Shown: positions 15,372 to 24,088 of the stretch, piece after piece
Layout: each line of letters opens with the position of its first letter
Position numbering within the stretch: the first letter of the stretch is position 1
Source of the DNA: Candidatus Caldisaccharidevorator malaysiensis
GTDB taxonomy: Bacteria > Armatimonadota > Fervidibacteria > Fervidibacterales > Fervidibacteraceae
Assembly (NCBI GenBank): GCA_025057575.1
Contig: JANXBO010000028.1
Coordinates: 267 to 33,947 of the forward strand
Reading direction: 5' to 3'
DNA length: 33,681 bases
The notes under the pieces: model-generated
What the model saw: the letters and a program-made list of their open reading frames with translations, nothing else
Told to the model about the DNA's origin: nothing
Databases searched by the model: none
Translations under genes and position numbers: made by a program

Positions 15372-17093
15372 GTGATTTGCCTCATCAAAGGTGAGCGATT
15401 GCGCACACCATTTGCAGGATACATCCGCCAAATGTTGACAGCCGAAGGTGTGTGGGAATGGAGGGAAGAGGAAGGGGCATCGCCATCGTTAGGAGGCGCT
15501 GCCGTGCTGTTCGCCACTTATCTGCCTCGTCAACAAATGAGCGAAGTAGTGGACTTCGTTAAAGCGGGAGGGATACTGGTCGCCCTTCGTCCCCAGAGGG
15601 ATTTGGCAAGGTTGTTGGGACTGAGACCGACGGGTCGGGTCTTGCGCAATGGTTACTTTCTCCTCCCCGATCATCCTTTGATTCCTTCTTATTTAGGAGA
15701 AACGACCCTGCAGGTGCCGTCATCGTTTGATTTGTATGAAAAGGGAAACAGTGATGTTCTCGCTTGGTGGCGTGATCCTTTAGAGGGTGATCAAACTTAT
15801 CCTGCCATCTTTGTTTCTGAGCACGGCAACGGAAAGGTGGTGATCTTTTCCTACGACCCTGCGGATGCGGTCGTCAAATTGCACCAGGGGATCGGCTCGC
15901 AAGCCAGTGGACAACCCGAGGAGGACCCCGACGGGATGGGGTGGTATAAACCGAACGACTTGTTCGTTAGTCAGTTAGACACCCGGCTGCGGCTGATCCC
16001 ACAGGCGGATGTTCATCAGCGACTTCTTGTTCATTTGCTGGAGAAGATTGTTTTGGAGACCGGTAGACCGTTCCTGCGCCTCTGGTCTTTCCCTAATGCT
16101 GTGCCTTCCTTGGGGCTCTTGACCGGTGATTCTGACTCAATGAAGAGGGAGCACTTTGATCAGGTCCTTCGTATCATTGAGGATTATGGGGGGTGCTATA
16201 CCATCTACTTGATGGAACAGGATTGGAAATTGATTGGTGTGCAGGAAGCCGAAGAATTGAGGAAGAGGGGAAATGGGGTCGCACACCATACCTGGGTCGG
16301 TTTTAACCCTTCCGTTTCGGAGATGCGCCAGGGAGTCCGCAGGCAAATAGAGGGCTTTCGGGATCGTTTTGGATTTCAACCTTTGAGTCACAGAGGGCAC
16401 TGTTGTATTTGGGTCGGTTGGGTGGATCAGGCAAAAATTCTTGCCGAAAACGGGATTCTCTTGGACGGCAACCATTACTCTTATGTCCACCATCAGTATG
16501 GATTTCTCAGTGGCAGTGGCAAGCCCTTTCAGTTTTGCGACGAAACGGGTCAACCCATTAACTTGTGGGAGCAAACCACATTGATGAGCGACGATTGTAT
16601 GCTTCAGGATAAGACTCATCTCACACCCTTCACAATTGATCAGGCAGTGCAGCGCTCTCGGGAACTGATTGATGCCCTAACTGATAAATGGCACGGTGTC
16701 TATCACGCTTGCTTTCACCCCGTCTATATGCGAACCGACTGGGACTACCCGTATACGGCGCCCTGGATTGAAGCGGTTGCTTCCTATCTGAAAGAGAAAA
16801 AAGTTCCGATGGTCAGTGCCGAATACTGGGCGGACTTCATTTTTAAGAGACAAAGGGTGCGGCTAAAAAGTATTTATGACGGCAATGGGCGCTGGACTTA
16901 TCGGATTGTTGCCGAAGACGATTTGCGAGGGCTCACTGTTTTGTTGCCCGACAGTGTCCAATCAGTGGACAGGGATGGTAAAAGGGTGCCGGTGTCATCG
17001 GTAGTGTTAGAGGGCGAGCAGAGAAAGGTGATCATCATTGACCTCAAAGCAGGACAAGCGATCCGCCTGACCTTATACCATGCTGACAGTTAA
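15372..17093 (+). CDS. Amidotransferase-like plus polysaccharide-deacetylase-like protein
   Basis: The product has 573 residues and no clear signal peptide. The first about 220 residues look like a class-I glutamine-amidotransferase/ThuA-like fold (VLFATYLPRQQMSEVVDFVK, GGILVALRPQRDLARLLG, GNGKVVIFSYDPADAV) without an obvious catalytic Cys. Residues about 245-500 resemble a NodB/polysaccharide-deacetylase barrel, with LLTGDSDSM (Asp253, Asp255), VAHHTW (His305/306) and LSHRGHCC as the likely metal-site motifs. A short beta domain ends the protein. The start is GTG behind a purine-rich GGAAGGAG stretch. It follows the aminotransferase gene by 54 bp. Its stop codon shares TTAA with the convergent nirA stop. 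Deacetylation of a glycan is plausible but not shown. Confidence 0.7.
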   Translation: MICLIKGERLRTPFAGYIRQMLTAEGVWEWREEEGASPSLGGAAVLFATYLPRQQMSEVVDFVKAGGILVALRPQRDLARLLGLRPTGRVLRNGYFLLPDHPLIPSYLGETTLQVPSSFDLYEKGNSDVLAWWRDPLEGDQTYPAIFVSEHGNGKVVIFSYDPADAVVKLHQGIGSQASGQPEEDPDGMGWYKPNDLFVSQLDTRLRLIPQADVHQRLLVHLLEKIVLETGRPFLRLWSFPNAVPSLGLLTGDSDSMKREHFDQVLRIIEDYGGCYTIYLMEQDWKLIGVQEAEELRKRGNGVAHHTWVGFNPSVSEMRQGVRRQIEGFRDRFGFQPLSHRGHCCIWVGWVDQAKILAENGILLDGNHYSYVHHQYGFLSGSGKPFQFCDETGQPINLWEQTTLMSDDCMLQDKTHLTPFTIDQAVQRSRELIDALTDKWHGVYHACFHPVYMRTDWDYPYTAPWIEAVASYLKEKKVPMVSAEYWADFIFKRQRVRLKSIYDGNGRWTYRIVAEDDLRGLTVLLPDSVQSVDRDGKRVPVSSVVLEGEQRKVIIIDLKAGQAIRLTLYHADS

Positions 17094-18796
17094 GAACCTG
17101 ATAAGACGACGGTTGTGGTGAGGTGACCCAACTGGATGAGGCGCTGGTCACCGACCCGCAGTGCCCAGTCTTGAAAAGTCTCCGATTCTCCCCGTTCTTC
17201 AAGGTAGGCACGGATCAGGTTTTCCAGCACCAGAGGAACCTGGTCGGCGGGGACCTTTCGGATGAGAGGTCTTCCGATCCGGGCACGGGAACCCAGCGCA
17301 CCCCCTAAAACAATGTCAAAACCCTCAGTCTTTCGTCCGTCGGGCAGATGAGCGGCGGTCCCCTGAAGACCGATGTCCCCCACCCAGTGTTGGGCGCAGG
17401 CGTGTGGGCAGCCGTCCAAGTGAATACGCAGTTGAGTGGACTGCCAGACAGTATCTCCAAAGACATTCGTGAGGTGCTGAAGAATGCGCGCCAGACGCTC
17501 CTTCGTCTCCGCAACACTGTAATTGCAGAAGGGGTCTCCCGTGCAGGCGATGCCGTTGGCGATCAGGGGGCAGGCGTTCGGAGAATAGCCCAGGTCTTTC
17601 AGGAGAGCGATGGTATCATCCAGACGATCTTCGGGAATGCCGGTAAGAATGAAGTTCTGCTGGCGTGTGATCCGAAAGTCACCCCCGAAAACTTCCAACC
17701 ATTCACCTAAGCGGATTAAGTCCTGCCCCTTCATCCTGCCGACAAGGACAGGGACCCCGATGTAGTAAAGGGGTTTTCCTTCTGCGTCTCCAGTGACCTG
17801 TGGATGAATCCCCATATGGTTGGTGAAACCGACCGGGCGGGGCGTTTCGGGGTAGTCGTCCAGTTTTCTGTCCAATGCCTGCTCTATCATCGTTCTGATC
17901 TTCTCAGGACCGTAGTCATCCATCATAAACTTGAAACGGGACTTGACACGGGAGACCCGATAGCGGCGGTTGTTGCGCCACAGTTCCAGAATGGCGACCA
18001 GGACCGAAATGGCGTCCTTGGGCTCTATGAAGATTCCAAGGGGCTTTGCCAGACGAGGGGTGGACGCCAGCCCGCCCCCTGCCAAGACCGTAAATCCCTT
18101 TCTGCCTTCCTTTTCAGCCCCCACCAGGGCAACGCAGTTGATTTCGGGGGCGGTGCACCAGTAAGGGCAGGTGGAGATGGTGATCTTGTGCTTGCGGGGT
18201 AGGTCGCTGTATTCGGGAGTGGTGTCAAAGAGTTGTGATGCTTCTTGGATGATCGGGGTCGGGTCAAAGAGTTGATGTGGATCCAGACCCGCTACGGGGC
18301 AGCCGGTGATGTTGCGGACTGTGTCGCCGCAGCCCCCCTTAGTCGTCAGACCCAGTTGCTGGATCTGGTGGAAAACCTCGGGAAGACGGGTCAGATGGAC
18401 ATAATGAATTTGAAAGTTTTGACGAGTCGTCAATTCCAGATAGTTCTGACCAAAGGTGACCGAAAGCCTGCCGACCCCTTTGAGTTGGGCGGGAGTGACG
18501 ATCCCACCGGGGCAGCGGATCCGAATGCAGAAGTAGCCGACCTTGGGCTTGTCGTGGAACATTCCCCACCAGTGGAGACGAACGATGTCGTCTTCGGAGA
18601 TGTCCTGGTAATCGCAGCCCGCGAGCGTCTCCAGTTCCTGAACGATCGTCTCTGGGTTTTTCTGTCTTTTGAGCCTTTCAATGTAGTTTCTCTTGAGGAC
18701 CAATTCTTCGGTCGGCTGGCTGTCCATCGCTGCCAGCGCCTCGGCGATGGCTTGGGCAACGGCTTTGCAGGGGTATCGGTCCTGTTGGCTGTTCAC
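17090..18796 (-). CDS. nirA: Ferredoxin-dependent assimilatory nitrite reductase (siroheme/4Fe-4S)
   Basis: The protein is about 568 residues with two sulfite/nitrite-reductase half-repeats. Siroheme/cluster motifs are present: TRQNFQIHYV in the first repeat, and ACTGDPFCNYSVAETK plus DGCPHACAQHWVGDIGLQG in the second, giving the four cluster cysteines (about 418, 424, 463, 467). The CTG-x3-C form is nearer to nitrite than to sulfite reductases. It reduces nitrite to ammonium in the cytoplasm with reduced ferredoxin. The frame is open upstream to a TTG at 18826, but the GTG at 18796 follows AAAGGAG by about 10 nt. It is divergent from the GltD-like gene, with about 130 bp between them, and convergent with the upstream plus-strand gene. 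Confidence 0.88.
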   Translation of the reverse strand: MNSQQDRYPCKAVAQAIAEALAAMDSQPTEELVLKRNYIERLKRQKNPETIVQELETLAGCDYQDISEDDIVRLHWWGMFHDKPKVGYFCIRIRCPGGIVTPAQLKGVGRLSVTFGQNYLELTTRQNFQIHYVHLTRLPEVFHQIQQLGLTTKGGCGDTVRNITGCPVAGLDPHQLFDPTPIIQEASQLFDTTPEYSDLPRKHKITISTCPYWCTAPEINCVALVGAEKEGRKGFTVLAGGGLASTPRLAKPLGIFIEPKDAISVLVAILELWRNNRRYRVSRVKSRFKFMMDDYGPEKIRTMIEQALDRKLDDYPETPRPVGFTNHMGIHPQVTGDAEGKPLYYIGVPVLVGRMKGQDLIRLGEWLEVFGGDFRITRQQNFILTGIPEDRLDDTIALLKDLGYSPNACPLIANGIACTGDPFCNYSVAETKERLARILQHLTNVFGDTVWQSTQLRIHLDGCPHACAQHWVGDIGLQGTAAHLPDGRKTEGFDIVLGGALGSRARIGRPLIRKVPADQVPLVLENLIRAYLEERGESETFQDWALRVGDQRLIQLGHLTTTVVLSGS

Positions 18797-18859
18797 AGTT
18801 GCCTGTCTCCTTTCCGATTTTTTCAATCGCCTTACTTGATTATTTTTGCTTGGCCCCTT

Positions 18860-18875
18860 TTTGCTATAGGGGAAA
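18860..18875 (-). promoter_or_regulatory. Shared 16-bp motif between nirA and the GltD-like gene
   Basis: Plus-strand text TTTGCTATAGGGGAAA stands 63 bp upstream of nirA and 52 bp upstream of the divergent GltD-like gene. It differs by one base from the copy upstream of coxB (13085-13100). Here CCCC at 18854-18857 could also pair with the GGGG of the motif as a weak hairpin. Confidence 0.3.
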
Positions 18876-18927
18876 TCACTGACAAAAAAGACCCGACTGG
18901 AAGGTCAGGGTTGAGAAGGTGACGGCG

Positions 18928-20304
18928 ATGGAGACCAATGTCTGGAAGCGCGTGCCGGTCCGAGAAGCCCCGCCAGAAATTCGGGCGACGGATTTTCGAG
19001 AAGTCTGCAAGGGCTACACTCCTCAAGAGGCGATCAGAGAGGCGCAACGATGCATTTTGTGCCGCAAACCCCTTTGTGCCTTGGCTTGTCCGATCGGTCA
19101 AGACGTGGTTGGCTATATTCGCAAGATTGGCGAGGGCGATTTTGATGGAGCGTTAGAGATTATCTTGAGGGACAACCCGTTTCCTGGCGTTTGCGGGCGG
19201 GTCTGCCCCCATCCCTGCGAGGCGATGTGCCCGAGAGGCAAGAAAGGCGATCCCATCGCCATTATGACCCTCAAAAGAGCCGCCAGCGACTTTGCGGGTG
19301 ATCGGGCGTTTCCGATGCCCAATTCTTCTACTGGGAAGAGGGTCGCCATCGTGGGTGCAGGACCTGCCGGACTGGCAGCCGCTTGGCGCTTGAGGCTTTT
19401 AGGGCATTTTGTCACGATTTACGACAGGGCGCACCAGCCTGGGGGACTTCTTCTTTTTGGCATTCCTTCCTTTCGCCTTCCTCGTGACGTCCTTTGGGAA
19501 GATATAGAGCGGATCCTCAAACTCGGGGTGGAACTGTGCTTGGGGTTATCTTTGGGAAAGCAGATCAGTTTGGCAGAACTTCAAGAGGAATACGACGCTG
19601 TTCTGTTAGCCGTGGGTGCTTTGAAGCCCCGCTGGATGAGCATTCCCGGTGAGGATTTGGAGGGGGTCTGGCACATTTTGGACTTTGTCCGGATGACCCA
19701 CTTGGGGACGGTCCCAGACCTTCGGGGGAAGAGAGTCGCTGTGGTGGGCGGCGGCTTTTCCGCTCTGGACGGGGTCCGGATCGCTCTGCGATTGGGCGCC
19801 GAAGCCTTCATCCTGTATCGTCGGGACCGGGACCAGATGCCGGCGTCACCCGAGGAGGTGCGCCACGCGGAGGAAGAAGGAGCGAAATTGTATGTGCTGA
19901 CCAATCCGATCCGGTGCATCGGAGAGAAGGGGCGCCTCGTGGCAGTGGAGTGTCAACGGCAGCGACTTGGGGAGCCGGACGATTCGGGGCGACCCCGACC
20001 CGTTCCCATACCCGGCAGCGAGTTCACCATTCCTGTGGACATTTTGATTGAAGCCGTCAGCCAGGAGGTGGACCTTTCGGTCGTTCCCGACCCGCTGAAG
20101 GGTCGGCGGGTTATTGCGGTAGACAGCGAGACTTTGCGCACGCCGATGCCCAAGGTCTTTGCCGCCGGCGACGCCGTCACCGGACCTTTGGACATCGTTC
20201 ACGCCATCGCTTCCGGCAAGCGGGCAGCCGAATCTATCCATTCGTTCCTTTCGGAGCAGACACCGACCCCATCCCCTGCCGCTGCCCAGACCGGGCAGGC
20301 TTAA
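18928..20304 (+). CDS. GltD-like NAD(P)H-dependent Fe-S flavoprotein (glutamate synthase small-subunit family)
   Basis: The product is about 458 residues. An N-terminal Fe-S domain carries CILCRKPLCALACPIG (Cys 42, 45, 50, 54) and CGRVCPHPCEAMCPRG (Cys 89, 93, 97, 101) for two 4Fe-4S clusters. An FAD Rossmann motif follows (VAIVGAGPAGLAAAWRL), then an NAD(P)H motif, VAVVGGGFSALDG, in which Phe occupies the position that is usually Asn. It ends with the family signature MPKVFAAGDAVTGP. These proteins pass electrons from NAD(P)H to a partner; in glutamate synthase the partner is GltB, which is not adjacent here. Divergence from nirA suggests a role in nitrite or ammonia assimilation. The ATG at 18928 has AAGG 8 nt upstream and is preferred to a GTG at 18919. 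Confidence 0.88.
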   Translation: METNVWKRVPVREAPPEIRATDFREVCKGYTPQEAIREAQRCILCRKPLCALACPIGQDVVGYIRKIGEGDFDGALEIILRDNPFPGVCGRVCPHPCEAMCPRGKKGDPIAIMTLKRAASDFAGDRAFPMPNSSTGKRVAIVGAGPAGLAAAWRLRLLGHFVTIYDRAHQPGGLLLFGIPSFRLPRDVLWEDIERILKLGVELCLGLSLGKQISLAELQEEYDAVLLAVGALKPRWMSIPGEDLEGVWHILDFVRMTHLGTVPDLRGKRVAVVGGGFSALDGVRIALRLGAEAFILYRRDRDQMPASPEEVRHAEEEGAKLYVLTNPIRCIGEKGRLVAVECQRQRLGEPDDSGRPRPVPIPGSEFTIPVDILIEAVSQEVDLSVVPDPLKGRRVIAVDSETLRTPMPKVFAAGDAVTGPLDIVHAIASGKRAAESIHSFLSEQTPTPSPAAAQTGQA

Positions 20305-22952
20305 TCGGTTACTTCCACCAACCAGACCTGACCGGGAGTTAGGTGAGTGGAGAAGCGTCCGGCTGCTATCGCTATCTTGCTTTTGGAAATCTTCTCCACC
20401 CCTTTAATGTCTCTTTTCAGTCCCAGAGCCCTCGTATCGATGTCAATGACGGCGTGTTGCTCGCTGGTATGATCATTCATAATCGTGAAATAGACCGGAT
20501 CCCCTTTCTTGCTGGGTCCATACCGCTCCACATACACTTTCGGATTGTTGGAGCGCGCATAAGTGATCGGCTCCCAACCCGCTTGGGCGATCCTTTGGAT
20601 CAGCGGTATGTATTTTTTGAAGAGGTGTCGGTCCCGATTATACCACTTCTTGGGCGATGCCCAGTAGGGATCTTTGCTGGCGGCTTCCTCATCAAAGAAA
20701 CTGGGGAAGATTCCGTAGAAAAGACACCGCTCCATATACTTTTCCACCCATTGAGGGGTGAAGAGTTCGTAATTGGTGTTCATTAAAAGACAGTAAGGCT
20801 TCTGATAGGAAAGGGTCCTGCGAAAGAGCATCACCGTGTCGGGGTCGGGTTGATACTGACCTCCCCTCATCCAGTTAACCTCGGTGCCGAGAATATCCAA
20901 AACCGCCGCCGGAAAAGAGAAGCGCCACAAAACGGCGTTCGCAAACACCAGTTTCCCCTCATTGTGCAGTTTGTGGGCGATAAACCGGGCGAATTCAAAG
21001 GTGTTAAAGATTAGCATTTGGCAGGGGGATCCTTCAGAGTCAAAGACAAGGGGAATGGGAGAACCGGACCAGTGCTCTCTTCGGTAGTTGAGGGTGGTAG
21101 CACCCATCTCTAAGGAATCCAGATAAACACCGTCCACCTGCGCCTCTTTGGTGTTATACCGATTCATAAAATCCTGAATAACTCTCAGCATCACAGTGGC
21201 TTTATTGAGGGGAAGTTGGGGTGATGTGGGCACTTTAGGGTCCGGATTAAGGAGAAACACACCCCCATCGCACCAGGGTGCCTTGATGAGGGTGAGCGCA
21301 AAGCGACCGTCGCGACCCTGAAGGGCGCTGGTTAGAGTGGCAACCGCCATATCTTTCAGCCACGGGTCTCGTTTGCCTTGGCTGTCCTCTTTGAGGGTTT
21401 GGAGCGCTGCCTCGTAGGTGCGAGGGACTTCAGGGGGCAAGGGAATCCAGTGGCTCATCGGCTCCACATAGGGAAAACTGTAGATGTTGTGGGTTTCGTC
21501 AAAAGGGACATTGGGCGCCCCCTCTTGAAAGGCGAAACCAAAATCTTCAAACCCTTCCACGGTGCTGATATCGGTGAAGGGCATCCAGATGCCCTCTCGT
21601 TCCACCCGCTTTCGGAAGTGGTCGGGAAAGATACTGATGAATTTCTTCATTGCCGCCCTCATTTTCCAAGATGGATCAAAGGTGAAGACGACGAAATCAA
21701 AGGCGGCAGAGCCCTTCGGGTCGCCCGAATCGGGGGCGAGTCCGAAATCGTAGGCGATGAGAAACTGGCGGGTCCCCGGATGATAAACCAGACGATAGAG
21801 AGCCGGTCGCTCCATATTGATCCCGATCGCCAGCCCCACTTCTTTGTTCTGAATTGCCGCCAGAGGATACAGGGACATATTCCCAGTCGCCCCGCAGCCG
21901 ACAAAAGTTGTGTTGGCGAACTCGTAGGGACCGTCAATGGGTCGGGACCGTCTCAGATCGTCGGACCAGGACCAGCCGGCTGCTGTCACTGGTAAGGCGA
22001 AGACGAGGGTGACCGCCCGATCCTTGCCTCGCAAATCACTAAGGCGTCCTTGAAAGCGGATGTGGTCCTTGCCCGCAACAACGACTGCCTCCAACCGCAG
22101 ACCCAAAGGACGACAATCGGACTTCAAGCCGTCAAAAGCATACCAGTCGGAATCGGCAGCCACATCCCTCACCAGAAAACCGGACGGTCCGCCTGTTAGC
22201 CGCTTTCCATGAACTAATAACTCTCGGATGACGCCCCCCTGCAAACGGATCCGTAAGCCATCTTTGGTCGCCAAAACTTGACTGGTGCCTTCTTGAACGG
22301 TTCTTTCAGATGATGGCACTTGCACGGCGGTTCCTTGAAATAATACGAAACCTTCCTCCGGTCGCATCTCCGTTAGGGTAATGTCGTCAAACCATACCTT
22401 ACCCGAGTGACCCCGAAAAAGTCCATAAACAGTCACTGACTTGACGGGTTTTTCCGGCTGGATCACTAATCGCTTAAATTCCCAGTCGTGATTTCCACAC
22501 GAAAAGGGAACGTTGGCACCCCATAAGGGAGTGTCATCGGTGTAGATGATGTCTACATAAAGGGAATAACCGCTATCAGGTGTCCCACTGACGCCTTGGG
22601 CTTTACTCCATCCGCTGACAACGAGAGGGGCAACGGTTTTTCTGTTCAGGGTTAAGGTTTGTCCGACGCCATACTCCCCTTCGCCTGTCACATTCTCACA
22701 AAAGACTCCGGCGCTACCCCCACGACCACCCTGGGGATCCCAAACATAGCCTTTCTGCCAGCCAAACCAAGATTCGGCTCCGTCGGACCGACCCTTTTCA
22801 AAGTCACTATTGGAAAGAATGTTGTATCCGCCACCGATCCGTGAAACCCTGAAGACAGGTTCTGCCCCATCATTCTTCCCCATCTGCTTCGCTCCCGCTA
22901 TCACGGTCGCAAAAACGAAGAAACTAAGGACAGACATTTTTCTGATCGCCAT
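20301..22952 (-). CDS. Large secreted TIM-barrel glycoside-hydrolase-like protein with N-terminal CBM-like domain
   Basis: The protein has 883 residues. A signal peptide (MAIRKMSVLSFFVFATVIAG) precedes a jelly-roll carbohydrate-binding-like module (NILSNSDFEKG to VWFDDITLTEM, about residues 40-200). A beta-sandwich comes next, then a C-terminal alpha/beta barrel with VDGVYLDSLEMGATT and DILGTEVNWMRGG as candidate active-site strands. It resembles uncharacterised glycosidase-like families such as DUF6259, which I cannot confirm. The ATG at 22952 follows GAGGTG by 7 nt, better than the ATG at 22982. It is the last gene of a tight minus-strand run and its stop shares TTAA with the convergent GltD-like stop. 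Confidence 0.72.
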   Translation of the reverse strand: MAIRKMSVLSFFVFATVIAGAKQMGKNDGAEPVFRVSRIGGGYNILSNSDFEKGRSDGAESWFGWQKGYVWDPQGGRGGSAGVFCENVTGEGEYGVGQTLTLNRKTVAPLVVSGWSKAQGVSGTPDSGYSLYVDIIYTDDTPLWGANVPFSCGNHDWEFKRLVIQPEKPVKSVTVYGLFRGHSGKVWFDDITLTEMRPEEGFVLFQGTAVQVPSSERTVQEGTSQVLATKDGLRIRLQGGVIRELLVHGKRLTGGPSGFLVRDVAADSDWYAFDGLKSDCRPLGLRLEAVVVAGKDHIRFQGRLSDLRGKDRAVTLVFALPVTAAGWSWSDDLRRSRPIDGPYEFANTTFVGCGATGNMSLYPLAAIQNKEVGLAIGINMERPALYRLVYHPGTRQFLIAYDFGLAPDSGDPKGSAAFDFVVFTFDPSWKMRAAMKKFISIFPDHFRKRVEREGIWMPFTDISTVEGFEDFGFAFQEGAPNVPFDETHNIYSFPYVEPMSHWIPLPPEVPRTYEAALQTLKEDSQGKRDPWLKDMAVATLTSALQGRDGRFALTLIKAPWCDGGVFLLNPDPKVPTSPQLPLNKATVMLRVIQDFMNRYNTKEAQVDGVYLDSLEMGATTLNYRREHWSGSPIPLVFDSEGSPCQMLIFNTFEFARFIAHKLHNEGKLVFANAVLWRFSFPAAVLDILGTEVNWMRGGQYQPDPDTVMLFRRTLSYQKPYCLLMNTNYELFTPQWVEKYMERCLFYGIFPSFFDEEAASKDPYWASPKKWYNRDRHLFKKYIPLIQRIAQAGWEPITYARSNNPKVYVERYGPSKKGDPVYFTIMNDHTSEQHAVIDIDTRALGLKRDIKGVEKISKSKIAIAAGRFSTHLTPGQVWLVEVTD

Positions 22953-22991
22953 TTTAAAACACCTCATCATTTTGCTGGGCAAATTTTTTGA

Positions 22992-24077
22992 TCAAACCAA
23001 TCCTGCGATCAAGTCGCCGACCTGTTGGGTAGACAGCCCCATCTGACCCGCCTGAAAGGATCGGATTTTTCCCGAAGCCAACGCACCGGCAACAGCATTT
23101 TCTATTGCCGACCCAACATCAGCCAATCCCAAATGATCCATCATCAAGGCTGCCGTTAAAATAGCGGCGATGGGGCAAGCCAGACCTTTTCCTGCGATGT
23201 CGGGGGCAGAGCCGTGGACGGGTTCAAACACGGAAACCCGACCCGGATGAACGTTGCCCGACGGTGCTACACCCAGCCCTCCCATCAAAGCAGCACCTAA
23301 ATCTGTTAGGATATCTCCAAAAAGGTTAGTAGTAACGATCACATCAAAACGCTCTGGATGAAGAACGAACTCCATCGCCGCTACATCCACATAAAGCGTC
23401 TCCGTCGCCACATCAGGAAATTGCGCCGCTACTTCTTCAAAGACGCGACGATAAAGCCCGTGCCCCACGGTCAACACATTTGCCTTGTCCACAAGGGTGA
23501 CTTTGCCGATTTTCCCTCTTTTTCTCGCCCTTTCCTTTGCGTAGGTGAAAGCGAATCGGATAATCCGTTCTGTTCCCGACCGAGTGTAAAGGGCGGGTTG
23601 GAGGGCAACCTCTCGGCTGGTATGTTGGGCAAAGACCGACCCGTCCACTGCATAGACATCCTCTGTGTTTTCCCGAAGGACAACAAAGTCAATGTGCTCA
23701 GGACCTTTCCCTTTGAGAGGGCATTCTACACCAGAATACAATTTCACCGGTCTAAGGTTTACATACAGGTCTAATTCTAAACGCAACCTGATGAGAATCC
23801 CTCTTTCTAAAACACCGGGAGGAACCTGAGGATGACCGATGGCACCAAAGTAGATAGCATCCATCATTTGTAGTTCGGCAAGGACTGAGCGGGGTAATGT
23901 CTCCCCCGTTCGGAGATAGCGCTCTCCCCCTATATCATACATTATCGTTTCCAGCCCCACTCCAAATTTATTGCTGGCTGCGGAAAGGACTTTCAGCCCT
24001 TCTGCGACAACTTCGGGACCAATACCATCACCAGGTATGACGGCGATCCGAATTGTCTTCTTGCTTTGGATCATCAT
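22992..24077 (-). CDS. Isopropylmalate/isocitrate dehydrogenase family oxidoreductase (LeuB-like)
   Basis: About 361 residues with the beta-decarboxylating dehydrogenase pattern. IAVIPGDGIGPEVV is the N-terminal signature. LDLYVNLRPVKLY carries the substrate Arg, and VDKANVLTVG the catalytic Lys. TTNLFGDILTDLGAALMGGL carries the metal-binding aspartates, and FEPVHGSAPDIAGKG is the cofactor loop of NAD-type members. The substrate loop reads LRENTEDVYAV rather than the RELTGGIYF typical of leucine-pathway enzymes, so isocitrate, tartrate or another hydroxyacid is possible. Two adjacent ATGs (24077, 24074) follow GAGG; the first is used. It lies 11 bp after the phosphotriesterase-family gene and 39 bp before the glycosidase-like gene. 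No other leu genes are nearby. Confidence 0.82.
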   Translation of the reverse strand: MMIQSKKTIRIAVIPGDGIGPEVVAEGLKVLSAASNKFGVGLETIMYDIGGERYLRTGETLPRSVLAELQMMDAIYFGAIGHPQVPPGVLERGILIRLRLELDLYVNLRPVKLYSGVECPLKGKGPEHIDFVVLRENTEDVYAVDGSVFAQHTSREVALQPALYTRSGTERIIRFAFTYAKERARKRGKIGKVTLVDKANVLTVGHGLYRRVFEEVAAQFPDVATETLYVDVAAMEFVLHPERFDVIVTTNLFGDILTDLGAALMGGLGVAPSGNVHPGRVSVFEPVHGSAPDIAGKGLACPIAAILTAALMMDHLGLADVGSAIENAVAGALASGKIRSFQAGQMGLSTQQVGDLIAGLV

Positions 24078-24088
24078 ACCACCCAACC

